Assembly: GCA_029215795.1 (NCBI GenBank)
Contig: JARDYH010000003.1
Span: 170,512,382 to 170,576,381 of the forward strand
From: Anniella stebbinsi
Lineage: Eukaryota; Chordata; Lepidosauria; Squamata; Anniellidae
Length of the DNA stretch: 64,000 bases
Direction: 5' to 3'
The position numbers were made by a program, and so were the translations under genes. The notes under the pieces are model-generated. The model did no database searches, was not told the origin of the DNA, and worked only from the letters and a program-made list of their open reading frames with translations. Every line of letters begins with the position of its first letter. Position 1 is the first letter of the stretch. Positions 1 to 10,789 of the stretch are shown piece by piece.

Positions 1-19
1 GAATTTGCAGATAGGAGAA

Positions 20-520
20 ATTAACATAAGAACACAAGAAGAGCCATTCTGGATCATCCAGTCCAGGGTAGGATCTACACTACTGCTTTATAACAGTATT
101 GAAATGCACTGACAACTGTTGGGGCCCATGACGCATTCCATATACCATTTTCAAACTGCTTTCATAGTGTTACATCCTGCTTGGTGTAGATCTGGCCCAG
201 TATTCTGTTCACACTGGGGCCAGTCAGTTGCTTATTGAAAATCCACAAGTAGCGCATGAGTGCAGTAGCACCCCTCCACACATGTTTCACAGCAACTGGT
301 TTACAGAGGGATACTGCTTCTGATGCTGGAGATAACATATAGCCATCAGGATTAGTAGTCATTAATAGCCTTCTTCTTCTTCATGACTTTGTCTAATCCC
401 CTTTTAAAGGCATTCAAGTTGGTGGCTATTGTGGTAGCGAATTCCATAGTTTAACTATGTGTTGTGTGAAGAAGTACTTCCTATGCAGGTTTGATTTTTA
501 ATTTGTGGTCCTCAAAGCAG
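20..520. repeat. old dispersed sauropsid repeat, split by a MITE
   Basis: The stretches 20-69 and 205-520 read as one interspersed repeat of a kind common in reptile genomes: wording around an accession to 'tctgttcacac', a central 'catcaagttggtggc'-like part and an end near 'gaattccatagtttaacta'. A 135-bp MITE separates the two parts. I recognise the pattern from other reptile sequence but cannot assign it to a class, and no protein is encoded. Confidence 0.45.
70..204. mobile_element. MITE family A (hAT-like), copy 1
   Basis: The ends are inverted copies of GGATCTACAC / GTGTAGATC, and the body carries the family words 'actactgctttataacag' and 'catcctgcttgg'. Four more copies occur in the window (16879, 17449, 50150, 61197). 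It encodes no protein. Assignment to hAT rests only on end type and general resemblance. The insertion splits an older dispersed repeat. Confidence 0.6.
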
Positions 521-595
521 TGCACATACCCTAATGGCGACCCATAGTCTGTCTGTTTATTCTCTCCTGTGTAAGAAAATGGTTATCTTTTACCC

Positions 596-731
596 CAGTG
601 GTGGGGAACCTGTGGCCCTCCAGATATTGTTGGCCTCCAACTCCCATCGGCCCCAGCCTGAATGGGGAATGATGAAGAATGATGGTAGATGTACCTGCAA
701 CATTTGGGTGGCCATAGGTTTCCCACCACTG
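596..731. mobile_element. short palindromic MITE with CAGTGGTGGGGAACC ends
   Basis: It begins CAGTGGTGGGGAACC and ends with the near-inverted GGTTTCCCACCACTG. The interior has the family words 'ggccctccagat' and 'ccaactcccat'. The flanks share an imperfect 8-base similarity (6 of 8), consistent with an old hAT target duplication. The same family is seen at 19336-20792. Confidence 0.6.
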
Positions 732-1119
732 CTTTCCCTCCAACACCAGGAGACCTAGGGTATCTAATAGGGAGGTGCAGTATGTATGTTACTCACCAAT
801 GGCTGTTGTGGTATGTTATAATCCACACCCCATCTGCAGTAATGAAAGGCATTTTGCTAATTTACTGAGGTACTTAGAGTCGTACCTACATAGCTGATTC
901 TGTGATGGCTGAAAGAGTTTTGGGATGGTGTATAGATAAAGCTTCCTAGTTTTGTCCCTGCCGCCTGTCAAACCCTCTTTCACCAAATTCAGAATAGTTT
1001 TGATTTAAATTATGATAAATGACCCTTAAGAAAGAGTTTACGCTTAAAATATGATGAAAAGAGAAATGATCCTGCAGAGTTCCACATTTTCCATAAAACT
1101 TAGTTGACGACATCTGTGC
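732..1119. other. AT-rich sequence, nothing recognised
   Basis: I see no open frame of note, no inverted ends and no known repeat in this stretch. Confidence 0.5.
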
Positions 1120-1985
1120 TCTAAATGGGACTACCTTGGAAAAGCATCTATAAACTTCAGTTAGTCCAAAATGCAGCAGCTTCGCTGCTAACACAATATC
1201 AAGATCACATCACTTCAATACTGAAAGATCTGCATTGGTTACCAATTGTACTCCAGACTCAATTAAAGGTGTTGGTTTTTAAACCTTTCAAGCCCGATAT
1301 GGCTTAGAGCCTGGCTATTTGAGGAAATAGTATGAACCTACTTGTAGGGTGACCAGATAAAATCCAGGTCAGGGCTCATGTAACTTTAACAGTTGTAGAG
1401 AAAAGGGAATTTCAGCCAGTGTCATTTGTATGCAATTAGTTCCTGGTGGAATTCCCTCTTCATCACAACTGTTAAAGTTGCAGGGACCCTGCCTTCTTTT
1501 GTATATGGTCACTCTAGTATAGTGCCTGCACCTTTAACGGTTGTGATGAAGAGGGAATTTCACCAGGAACTAATTGCATATGAAATTCCCTTTTCTCTAC
1601 AACTGTTAAAGTTACATGAGCCCTGACCTGGATTTTATCTGGTCACCCTACCTATTTGGCTTTTAAGATCAGCAGGAGAGGCCCTTTTGGAGACACCCTT
1701 GATTGCAGAAGTCTGCTTGTCAGATATGTAGGAAAGGGCTTTTTCCTGTATTGCTCCCAAACTCTGTATCATACTCCCTCTGGGGTTATGACTCTCCACT
1801 CTCTCTGCATTTGGAAAGATGCATCTTTTTAATTTGGGTTTTTAAAATCATTATGGTTTAAAGGTTATTGTTAATGTTTTATTATATTTGTATTTGATTA
1901 TTCTTTCTTTTTAATTATACACTGCTTTCATTGGTTCCAGAAAGGTAGTATAGAAATGCAATAAATAAAGAAATATATTTAGCTA
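1120..1985 (+). mobile_element. 3' fragment of an L2/CR1-clade LINE, interrupted by a MITE
   Basis: The frame 1125-1307 contains the peptide words LQLVQNAAA, HITSILKDLHWLP and KVLVFKPFK. These match the conserved C-terminal region downstream of the reverse transcriptase in L2/CR1-clade LINEs (QNAAARLLT and HITPILKDLHWLP in typical copies). The sequence resumes after the MITE (1347-1648) and ends in an AT-rich tail at about 1900-1975 with an 'aatgcaataaataaag'-type terminus typical of these LINEs. Stops and frameshifts are frequent, so this is a dead 5'-truncated copy. The exact clade is uncertain. Confidence 0.7.
1347..1648. mobile_element. MITE family B (TA-flanked, Tc1/mariner-like), copy 1
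   Basis: This is a 302-bp element that is palindromic along nearly its whole length. It starts GGGTGACCAGATAAAATCC and ends with the inverse, GGATTTTATCTGGTCACCC, with TA on both sides (1345-1346, 1649-1650). Inner words include 'ctttaacagttgtagag' and 'ccctcttcatcacaac' with their inverses. The TA duplication fits Tc1/mariner target choice; the superfamily is inferred from that. It lies inside the LINE fragment at 1120-1985. Confidence 0.8.
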
Positions 1986-3218
1986 TTGTCACTTTATAGG
2001 TGATTGAAAAACTGTTCAGGTTTCTTTTCAGTGCTGTTTGGAGTTATCTCTTCCATAACTTCAACATGGCTGTGCAATTAACGTTAGTATGATAATGATG
2101 TGTGTATGTGTGTGTGTGTGATGAAGACACCTGTCCACTAGGAACTAGGCTGAGACCATTAAATTGTTTTAGATGGATCAGCAAACAGCTGTCAGACAGT
2201 GTAATTTGGTTTTCTTGATTTGGAAAGGGATCTTATTCACAGGCTATGTTGTCTGTCTGCTGAGAAGCTCAAGCACATTATAGTGTATACAATGTGCATG
2301 ATGAATGCTTGTTGATTGGAATGATTCTGTGCAGTGACAAAGATATGGCCTCCCTCCACTGTTCTCTCTTCTTTTACAAATCTCAGTGTTAATCAAACAT
2401 CTCCAGGGAAGAAGAGACAAATACTACAAGCTTGGGTGAGCAAGAATGTGGATACACTAGCCATATAGCAAGCCAGATTTTCTATGGTTAGTAATTACCA
2501 ATCTTTAAATCTATGCTGATTTTAATGCATTTCAGCCTGTGTTGCCATTGCCTATAATACAATACAATTTATTTAAATATACCTTGCCTCTGTAAGTACA
2601 CTGGAAATGAACTAGATTCCCACTTTGCTAGTCCTTATCTGCCATGGTTGGCGAAATATGTGCTCCATGTACTTCTCTATGTACCTCTGGGAAGCAGAGC
2701 AGGAGAGTTTCATTGCTATAAGACTGAGAAGGCAAGGAGAGAGGATTTAGTTTGCTGTGAATATCTTGTTCATGCAGAGAGAAACTCAGTGTTGAAAAGC
2801 AGGTTGTGCACAGCAAATAGTGAGACTGTTTCTATTCGCAGGAAGAACTTTCTGTATTGACATAGGTCACAGACCAGTGTGGGTTATAGCATTTAGTCAA
2901 TTAGTCAGTTATGTTTTATTATAGGTCCACTAGAGTGGCTCTATGTTAAGGATAAGTCGGCTGAATCACATTCCACCATTGTAATCAGAAATTGGGAGGG
3001 AGCAGTTAGTTCTATGGCTTATACTGAGAAAATGAATTAACAGACCGATCTGAAACTTAACAGTGTAGGTGAGGTAGGTTTGAGGATGGTCCATGGCAAC
3101 GGCAATTTCAAGGCAGAAAGGAAAAGTTAGCTTATTTATGGGAGTTTAAAGTTTGACAAGTGTTCACCAGCAGTTCGACAGGTATTGTCTGTTTCCCCCC
3201 TTATAGACTTACATGGGG
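1986..3218. other. AT-rich intergenic sequence with a short TG run
   Basis: A (TG)n run lies near 2100-2120. A few bases near 2550-2595 resemble a minus-strand LINE tail. I see nothing else; the frames here are short and unremarkable. Confidence 0.5.
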
Positions 3219-3821
3219 CTAAGGCCATGTCTTGATGGTGCCGCACTGGTGCCGCACTGGCATCGCCAGCCCTCAACTTCCGTATTCATGCTCCTTTGTG
3301 TTGTTCCCATGCGAAGCAGAGAGCATGGGTGTTGTGACAGGAGGGAGGAGCCGTTCTGCCACACCACCAGATGGGCGCTGCTGTGGATCGGCATGTTCCT
3401 CCTTGGTCCTGCCTCTTTACCTTGCTCATGAAGTGTGGGGGTTGTGACAGGAGGGGAGGGAGGAGCCGCCTTCCATCTGTCCTGTCTGTTTTTTTAAAAT
3501 GGTTTTGCACAGAGACACCCTGTGGCCAGTCAGCTTGCTGCACCAACCCCTCGCCCTGTCGTTGCTGCTGGTAACCCAATCAGGGTTCACCAGTAGCCGG
3601 GGACATGCCTCCGGTTTAAGCTGGAGGAGAGGGATACACCGAAGATGCACATCTGCCCCTTACTGGTTTGAAAAAGTCAGGGTAAGTGCCCGGCTTTTGT
3701 AAAGCGAGGCTTCGGGGGAATGCCTCGGGAGGGCTCCGTGATGGTGGCAGCATCCTATGGATGACCTGCTGCCACTGCGGATCCACCCCAGGGCAAACCC
3801 CTCATCAAGATGTGCCCTTAC
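3219..3821. mobile_element. GC-rich non-autonomous DNA transposon with about 18-bp inverted ends
   Basis: The left end (3219-3237, CTAAGGCCATGTCTTGATG) is matched by the inverse of the right end (3803-3821, CATCAAGATGTGCCCTTA) with few differences. The interior is CpG-rich, unlike its surroundings, and has a near-duplicated block with GTTGTGACAGGAGG at about 3328 and 3440. All frames in it are short shadows. Family unknown; no clear target duplication. Confidence 0.5.
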
Positions 3822-5640
3822 TTTGTAGTAACATTTCTCCGTTTGTACAGCACCTTTTGGAAAACAGTTTATCATTTTAGGTAAGGGAGAAGAAGAAGAA
3901 GTATAAGGTATTTGCAGGATATATATATCCTATATATATATATATATATAGTGATTTTTCACCCCATTTTAGCATATGGAATTTCATAAGCTCATATTTA
4001 CAGGATGGGAGAGGGAATACAATGGTATGTGAGTGCATCCCTCTGTTGGAAAGGCACTGGTCCATCACTCTGCCACTGACAGACATCCAGCTCCAAAGTA
4101 GTGGACAAGCTGAAACTACGCTCAGCATAAGATACAATACTATATGTATATTGTCTACATAACATGCCTGTTAAGGGTGTGTTCCATAACAGCATAATTT
4201 CCCAGCAATTTGGAGCTGGAGTGAACATGGAAAGCCCTTAACACCATATGCTAAAACACGTTTTTTTAAAAAAAATGGAATATTAGTTATATGGGGCTGC
4301 AATCTTAAGCACACTTTCCTGGGACGTCTGAGTAAACATGCATAGGATCACACTGTTAGTCATATTTTAAACCTGCTGACTGCTTTATGCTGCTTTTATG
4401 ATTTTGTGACTTTTGATAAGGATTTTTGATCTGGGCATTGATATAAAATCAAAACCTGGAACACTAGTTTCCCCCAAGCCCCTAAAGAAACATTTTAAGG
4501 TAAAGTAGAGATATATTTCACTGCACCAGTGTAAAGTTCACACCTCACATTCTAGCATTTCAGAGGAAAAACCACAGAACGATATAACCAAAACTTCCTC
4601 TCCCAATAACAAGCCTCGCTATCTCTTCCTCCGAAGAGTTTGCAAATTAGACATGACTCAACGGCCCTCAACACAGACAAGATGGCACCCCCTATGTAAA
4701 CATTTTCAGTTCTTCGCAAAGAAAATTACTTTGAGGCGTCAAATGCCCCGGATATTGTTTTATTATGGTTTAAGATATTGTTTAGTTGAAACATTTATTG
4801 GCATTTATCCATCACAGGAGGGAGGGGGTGAGTGGTATGTGATGTCAAAGCCTGTAACAAAGATAAATGAATCAATTTTGTCTTTGTGATTCAGAGAGCT
4901 TTGGTACTACCCATGTGCCACTTCTCTCTCCTTCGTATGAAGTTTTGAATAAACCTGTTGGACTGAACTCTGCCTGTTCCTGGTGATTCTTCAATTTGAG
5001 AGTTAGGGAACATTTCCTTAACACTTTACATCTTAATTGTTTTGTTCCTTTTGGAATATAAATGAATGTGTATAAAACATAAATACATATAAAGAAACAA
5101 ACAAACTCAGCATAAAAAAGTTTGAGAACTTTGACACAGATTGACCAAATAGAATTTTATAAACAAAGTTAGGTTATGCACTTTATGTGATAGCACTGTA
5201 TTATTTCCAGGTTTTTTTCCCTACCTACTTCAGTTTCTAATACATATACTTCAGTTTCTAATAAAACATAACATCTTGTTTGCCTTTTTTGGTATGTTTT
5301 GGTGCATGTTTTGTTAAGTCGAACAACAATTTCTAGGTCTTCCTCCTGAGTGTTTACAGTTAATATACAAGCCATTGACGTGCAGGAGCAGTTCATATTG
5401 TTCCTTCCTTCCATTGTGCACTAGCTTGCCTTTGTCTAAACTGAATCTAATTAGCCAATTTCACCTCAGCTAGCCTACTCAAAATAGCTTTATTAGTTTC
5501 CCCTGTAGATATTTTCAATCACCCGCACCTAAAATTTCTGGCTGATGATGGGATTTGTGACCAACTGAGGGGAAAGTGATCCAGTTTCATCACAAGACTA
5601 GACTAGGAAATGAAGGTCGTTAGAGATTCACAGGATAGAT
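3822..5640. other. AT-rich sequence with AT microsatellite
   Basis: An alternating AT run lies at about 3919-3950. A degraded copy of the short palindromic repeat family C lies near 4295-4360. Nothing else is recognised. Confidence 0.5.
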
Positions 5641-5842
5641 GACCCTTGCCTTGAAAGAACCTGTGAGGGGGATTGTGCCCTGTGTTTGACTAGTGTGTGA
5701 AGGGGCTCTGTGCACATACTGATATAAGTCCATAGAACTCCTCCATGTGGGCCCTGGTCCCTCCTCACATGGAGAAGCTCCAGCAGAGGTTGGTGCTGAA
5801 CCTACTTGGGGATGGGGTTAAGCACCTTGGAGAGCTCTGAGT

Positions 5843-5912
5843 TTTGGCTGGTTCTGATTGAAATACAGAATGTATTCACAGTCCCACTGAAATTGGAGCC
5901 CCCAGCCCTCAC
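5843..5912. repeat. half copy of MITE family D
   Basis: The words 'ggctggttctgattgaaat' and 'ttggagcccccagccctcac' match the right half of the palindromic family seen complete at 55471-55657 and 46941-47385. The left half is missing. Confidence 0.5.
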
Positions 5913-6164
5913 TGAGTTCTACACATGTATGCACATAGGCCTCCTTCACACACTGGCCAAATGTACAGACACATCAGTGGCAGGGACTGTGAGTGGCCCA
6001 CGTGTCTCTCCTCACGTTCTTTCAACATGCATGCATAGTGCGTGTGATTAAAATCTGAACCCGTCTGTCCAATTCTTTTCAGGCTGGAGCAAAGCTACAC
6101 ATTATGCCAATTGCATAGCATGTGGCTGAGGGTTAGCTTTTGTGTTACTTTTCACTAAAATAGC

Positions 6165-6420
6165 CCTCAAGATGGCTGACAATAAAATACAGAAAGAATG
6201 ACAAAGTTATAATTAGAACATTAGAACTCATCAATTAAAAACACATCCAATAAAACCCCCACATCAGATAAAACACAAATAAAAATAAAATAACATTGTG
6301 TTTTTAAACCTTTAAACCTTTATATTATGTTTTGATTTGCTGTATTTTATGGTTTTAATTGTGAACTTTCCAGAAAGTCTCGGCTACTGGGCAGTATAAA
6401 AATGTAATAAATAAATAAAA
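6165..6420. mobile_element. two LINE 3' tails, tail to tail
   Basis: 6165-6300 looks like a minus-strand L2/CR1-type 3' end (AT-rich 'aataaaac' strings). 6305-6420 looks like a plus-strand 3' end finishing in 'gcagtataaaaatgtaataaataaat', the usual terminal pattern of these LINEs. No coding part remains. Confidence 0.5.
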
Positions 6421-7751
6421 AATTAAAGGAAAATAAATTGGTAAGAAAGAAATAACAGCATCTACCACATAAAAAAACCAATTTGGCAGCAAACCAGCTT
6501 CGATGCCAAGTTCCAATTTACCTCCATTGTAATGTGTAGATCAAAATCCTTGTTCTCCTAATAAACGTCTTGGCATCCCCTTACACTCCCAAACTATTTT
6601 GTTTCTAGAAGCATCTCGATTATAATTTCATGATCGTCACTAATTATCCACTAGATTATTAAAATAAATAGATTATTTTTTAAAAAACCCAGTTAAAAAT
6701 AATAATGTTGCATATGTTCTTGTGTTACAGATGATACATTCATGAAGGTGGCAGGATTTGGGATGGTATATATGGGAAGGAGTAAAATTCTCCTTTTGGT
6801 GGGAAGATTCAGAGGACCAGTTGAGATGGTGCTTGAAGTGGGAAAGCTTTTTTTTGGTGTGGCAAGTCATTTTAGCATTAAGACATCCAACAACTGGCTA
6901 GTTCAGGTGGTCAGAATGTGATGATAATATGGCCCAGCCACTGGACTCATGTCCTGGGCTGCCTTTTTGGCTTTACATTCTCTTTTATAAATACAGGAGC
7001 TGGGCTGTACTTGGGGTGGAACACATACTTTGAAATAAACAAGTTTCCAAGTTCAGTTCAACTCTTTGATTAAAAAGGGACATACCAGTCAGAGTAGATG
7101 GTACTATATCACCTGATCGCCTAACTCACTATAAGGCAATTCCGTAACAGGACCCAAACGTCAGAGACATGTGGCAAGACTGCAGCTCATTACCTCCTGG
7201 CTCGCCCCAGATTTTCCAAGTTTCCTGGGACATAATAAGCCATATGGCAAGACAGAAATGGCTCAATTAATTAATTAATTAAATTATGTTGCCATGCTCT
7301 CTTATGTGTCAGAAGGTATTCAAACGTATTCAAACAACCTGCCGTTTAAACAGTCGGTATCGGTATAATAGGTATAAAGGTAATAGCTATTATAGTAGGC
7401 ATAGTATGGCTGTTATAATAGATATAAAGGTAATAGCTATATAAAGGTGATAGCTATTTTAATAGGATAGGTGTTTTATTCTACTAGTTTTGAGAATCTG
7501 TTGTTATTCTCTTCTACCTCTCCTTGTAATTCCATGCATTTTCTCAGTGCTACCTGTATTTCTCTTTTATGTTGCCATAGCCCATGGCTGATATAGTTGT
7601 TAATACATGCAATGCAGTGGATTTATTAAGCATTAACAAACATACATTTATCATGACCATATGTATCTATATACATACATATATAGACACAATGGTGGAC
7701 TTATTCCTTGTTATTAAACACAGAGGGTAATATCCAATCTTAGTCTTACAT
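6421..7751. other. AT-rich sequence with imperfect local repeats
   Basis: A TTAA run lies at about 7266-7283. At 7360-7465 there are three imperfect copies of TATAAAGGTAATAGCTAT. No gene or mobile element is recognised. Confidence 0.5.
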
Positions 7752-7975
7752 AGTGGCTGAATTCGGACGACACATTAAGCAACTGGGGGAGGGGAAACAA
7801 TCGTCAGTTGTATTGACTATCATGTCGTCCGAATGCTACCATAGTCAACTCAGCACTGATCCTAATCCACACCATGGTTGATTATTTATTACCATGTTGT
7901 GTGGGGAGTACCCCCTAGATGAACTACTGTAAAGTTGATTACCCCACCATTGACTATTGTTTTGTCCGAATTCAG
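7752..7975. mobile_element. MITE with GGCTGAATTCGGAC inverted ends
   Basis: The left end GGCTGAATTCGGACGACAC is matched by the inverse of the right end, GTCCGAATTCAGCC. A 3-base AGT flanks both sides and could be a Harbinger-type 3-bp duplication, though three bases may be chance. The interior has the words 'accatggttgatt' and 'catgtcgtccgaat'. The relative at 63600-63890 has similar 'accatggctta' words. Confidence 0.6.
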
Positions 7976-8295
7976 CCAGTGTAGACCCAGAAAGGATTGA
8001 AACAGAGGTTAGTCATGATTATCTTAACTTCCATTCATTTCAATGGGTTTACTTTAAGTAGGACTAAAGTGGGTACTACCTATAACATGGAAGCAGGTCC
8101 TACTAAAATGAATAGAAATGGGAATTTTGCATGAATTTAGAAATGGGATGTTAGCAGTGATGAAAGTGGATTGCATTTTTTTACACTGATATTTTGGGGG
8201 GTAATTTTTTTTACTAATTTGTGGGAAGAGGTTCTCAGTGAGACCTTGACCTAAATTTAGGGATGTGTATGGGCTAATGTTTTCTCAGTATACTG

Positions 8296-8449
8296 TTTCT
8301 TCTTCGTGGTCTCTGTGCATCACACACTATGGGCTCGCGCCGGCGCCGAGCTTCATTTCGGAAACTTCTAAAGCCTAGACTTTTGGTGGGAACCCCTCCT
8401 CCCACCGTCCTATCGCGCATGCTCGGGTTCCCGCTTACCTCAGTTCTTT
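8296..8449 (+). repeat. left inverted terminal repeat of the DIRS element
   Basis: From GGGCTCGCGCCGGCGCCGAG through GCATGCTCGGGTTCCC to CTCAGTTCT this is the inverse of 13971-14090 with a few changes. The outermost part (TTTCTTCTTCGTGG, then CTCTGTGCATCACACAC) is only similar to the outer part of the right repeat and ends about 33 bases earlier. Such unequal ends are typical of DIRS-1 elements. Confidence 0.9.
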
Positions 8450-8676
8450 TTCGACCGCCGTGCAGATTGCCTCGCAGAAGACTTATCTCTTGGAATTAGT
8501 TCTAGATCGTTCGTATTCGACTGCTTGTCCTTTTTAGCTTAGACTTTTTCTTTTCTTTTACTCTTTCTCTCTCTCTTCTCCTGAAATTTCCCCCCCCCCT
8601 TATCTTTCTAGTCCTTCTGGGTTTCTTATATATATATATTGTAGATAGTTCAAATTCCCCCCCTCCCCCTTCCCTT

Positions 8677-10788
8677 TTGGAAGGTTGGGCTGTCAAGAGG
8701 GAGGCGACGGCGCAAACGGCTTTGTTTAAAACCTGCACCGCTTGCAGCGCCAAGTTAACTCTTTCAGATGGCCACTCCCGCTGCCTTCTATGCCTGGGGG
8801 AGGCCCACGTCGTGGACGCTTGCGCCCATTGCAAGAGTTTTTCCAGACAAACGTGGAAAAACATAACTGACAGGCTCAGAGCCCTTCTATGGAAAAAAGC
8901 TCTGGAAGCTGTGGATACTCCGGCACCGGCTACTCCGGGCACGGTGGCGGCCCAGGCCTCGATGGAACGCCCTAAAAAGTGTCCCTCAGATGGCTCTTCC
9001 CTAACACAGGGAGAAGTGAAGGCGAAGAAGCCCAAAAAGGCTCGCACTCTGGAAGAGGGCTCGAAAAAAAAAGGAAAGGATAAGGCAAAACATAAGAAAT
9101 TGCGTAAGGAGCAGCCGAGTAAACTACCCGCTCCGTTGGCCCCACTCCCCCCGGGATCGGCATCGGTACCGATGAGATCACCGGTACCAATGGGCCAGAT
9201 GTTTCCTTCTCCTTCGGCATCGGTATCCATTCCGCCTACGAAACCGGCATGCCCCTCGGTACCGACCTATTCGGTACCGAAGCATCTCAGATTGACATCG
9301 GAGTCGAAATGCCGCTCGGTACCGAGCCATTCCTCCTCGCCGCTACACAGAGAAGAATACTTCCCCACCTCTCCCTCCTGCTCCCAGCTGGGATCGACAC
9401 AGGCTTCTCTTCGGTCTGCCCGCTCGCTCTTCTCGGTACCGAGAGACCCTCGATACTGGTCCCACTCGCTGACACCGTCCCAGGATTGGGACTGTCTTTC
9501 TGAGTGCTCTGTTAGATTGTCACTTTCTCGCTCAAGCCAGGGCGGAGGTGAACGAGCCCGGCAGCCCTACTTGTTTGATCCATACACGGGCAAGAGACTG
9601 CAGCCGGTAGGGGACTTCATTCCGCCCCTCCCACCGTGTAGGCCACCTTCGGCAACCATCGGGGCGCCTCCTCCAGAGATCTCGGTACCGGTGCCTCCCT
9701 TAGTCGACGTTCCAACCCCCGCATCGCCGCAATCGGTGGAGGACGCTCCGCCATCAGTACTGTCCCCAGAGGATGAGGTCAGTACCGGGGCAAGAACATC
9801 GCCATCCATGGAGGTCGGATCTTTCACTGAGCAAATGATAAGGATGGCGGAATTCTTGGGAGTGGAACTCAAGCAATCCACAGAAACATGTGTAGACCCA
9901 ATCTACGATGTTATGTACCCAGATGTACAGGCCTCGCCAGCTCTCCCTTTCATCCCATCATTGCTGCTTACTGCCCAGGAGTCATGGAAAAACCCGGCAA
10001 CTTTGGGGCCAGTCTCGAAACGCTTAGACTCTTTGTACAAGACTCAAGAGAAAGACGTCAGCTTCTTATTCACGCACCCAAAGCCGAACTCCGTGATCGT
10101 GGAATCAGCCCAGGGCAGGACCTCAAAATCACATTTGGCACCAACTGATAGAGAGGGCTGCAAACTCAATTCGTTCGGCCGTAGGATATACTCCTCTTCA
10201 GCCCTATCTATGAAGGTCTCGAACTACCAGACAATGATGGCCAGATACCACTTATTCCTGTGGGACAAGATAGCGTCGCTCCACGCACACCTCCCAGATG
10301 ACTTCAGGCAGGCAGCCCAAATTTTTCAAAATGAAGCGGTGGCCCTGGCCAAGCAGGAATTAACTACAGCCAGGCACCAAGTAGACTGTGTGTCTAAAAC
10401 GATGATTGGTGCCATTGCGCTTTGGCGCCACGCGTGGCTCCGCTCTGCCAGCCTTCCGCAGGAGTCAAAAGCCAGGATCAAAGATCTTCCTTTCAATGGA
10501 GAGGGGTTGTTCCATTCTACCACTGACACAACCATGGACACGAAACAAAAAGTGAAGACCATGGCTAAGAAGATGGGGTTTTATTCGACGCCTGCCCCAT
10601 ATCCTTACAAGGCACGGAGATGGAGACGTCAACAGTTCTACCTGCCACGTCAGTTCTCTAGCCGCCAGCAACAGCAGCGCTTCCAGCCATCCACGCAACC
10701 TGATTTTCTACAGAAAAAAGGATATCAACCAGGTCGTTTCAGGCAAGGCCGTCCCAGACAGGACACATCCCAAAAGCAGCGCCTTTGA
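8677..10788 (+). CDS. DIRS gag-like ORF1 protein
   Basis: A 703-codon open frame in the position of ORF1 of DIRS elements, presumed to be the capsid or nucleic-acid-binding protein. Near the N-terminus are three CxxC pairs (C20/C23, C36/C39, C49/C52) with H33 and H44 inside a DGHxxCxxCLGxxH pattern, a zinc-binding arrangement that recurs in vertebrate DIRS ORF1. Residues of about 95-160 are Lys-rich, about 160-400 are a Ser/Pro-rich low-complexity linker, and the C-terminus (about 640-703) is rich in Arg and Gln, likely RNA-binding. The frame opens at TTG, with no ATG until about codon 95, so an original ATG at 8677 was probably mutated. It overlaps the downstream pol frame, which lies in another frame. 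Precise function is inferred from position. Confidence 0.8.
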   Translation: MEGWAVKREATAQTALFKTCTACSAKLTLSDGHSRCLLCLGEAHVVDACAHCKSFSRQTWKNITDRLRALLWKKALEAVDTPAPATPGTVAAQASMERPKKCPSDGSSLTQGEVKAKKPKKARTLEEGSKKKGKDKAKHKKLRKEQPSKLPAPLAPLPPGSASVPMRSPVPMGQMFPSPSASVSIPPTKPACPSVPTYSVPKHLRLTSESKCRSVPSHSSSPLHREEYFPTSPSCSQLGSTQASLRSARSLFSVPRDPRYWSHSLTPSQDWDCLSECSVRLSLSRSSQGGGERARQPYLFDPYTGKRLQPVGDFIPPLPPCRPPSATIGAPPPEISVPVPPLVDVPTPASPQSVEDAPPSVLSPEDEVSTGARTSPSMEVGSFTEQMIRMAEFLGVELKQSTETCVDPIYDVMYPDVQASPALPFIPSLLLTAQESWKNPATLGPVSKRLDSLYKTQEKDVSFLFTHPKPNSVIVESAQGRTSKSHLAPTDREGCKLNSFGRRIYSSSALSMKVSNYQTMMARYHLFLWDKIASLHAHLPDDFRQAAQIFQNEAVALAKQELTTARHQVDCVSKTMIGAIALWRHAWLRSASLPQESKARIKDLPFNGEGLFHSTTDTTMDTKQKVKTMAKKMGFYSTPAPYPYKARRWRRQQFYLPRQFSSRQQQQRFQPSTQPDFLQKKGYQPGRFRQGRPRQDTSQKQRL
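9163..9691. repeat. cluster of palindromic TCGGTACCGA words inside gag
   Basis: Exact TCGGTACCGA occurs at 9163, 9256, 9271, 9316 and 9433, with the variant TCGGTACCGG at 9682 and related CCGGTACCAA near 9181. Each is a perfect 10-bp palindrome and encodes Ser-Val-Pro in the gag linker or a shifted equivalent. It may be only codon reuse in a Ser/Pro-rich linker. Confidence 0.8.
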
Positions 10789-10789
10789 C

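Noticed and set aside
1426..1626. 66-codon frame also found near 26793 and 62845
   Set aside because: Recurring translation of MITE family B, not a conserved peptide gene.
7360..7465. Possible CRISPR-like or regulatory repeat array
   Set aside because: Only imperfect short AT-rich local duplications without regular spacing; the genome is vertebrate.
8502..9230. 242-codon minus-strand frame at the start of the DIRS gag
   Set aside because: Antisense of the gag coding region with Ser/Gly/Arg low-complexity text and no recognisable domain.
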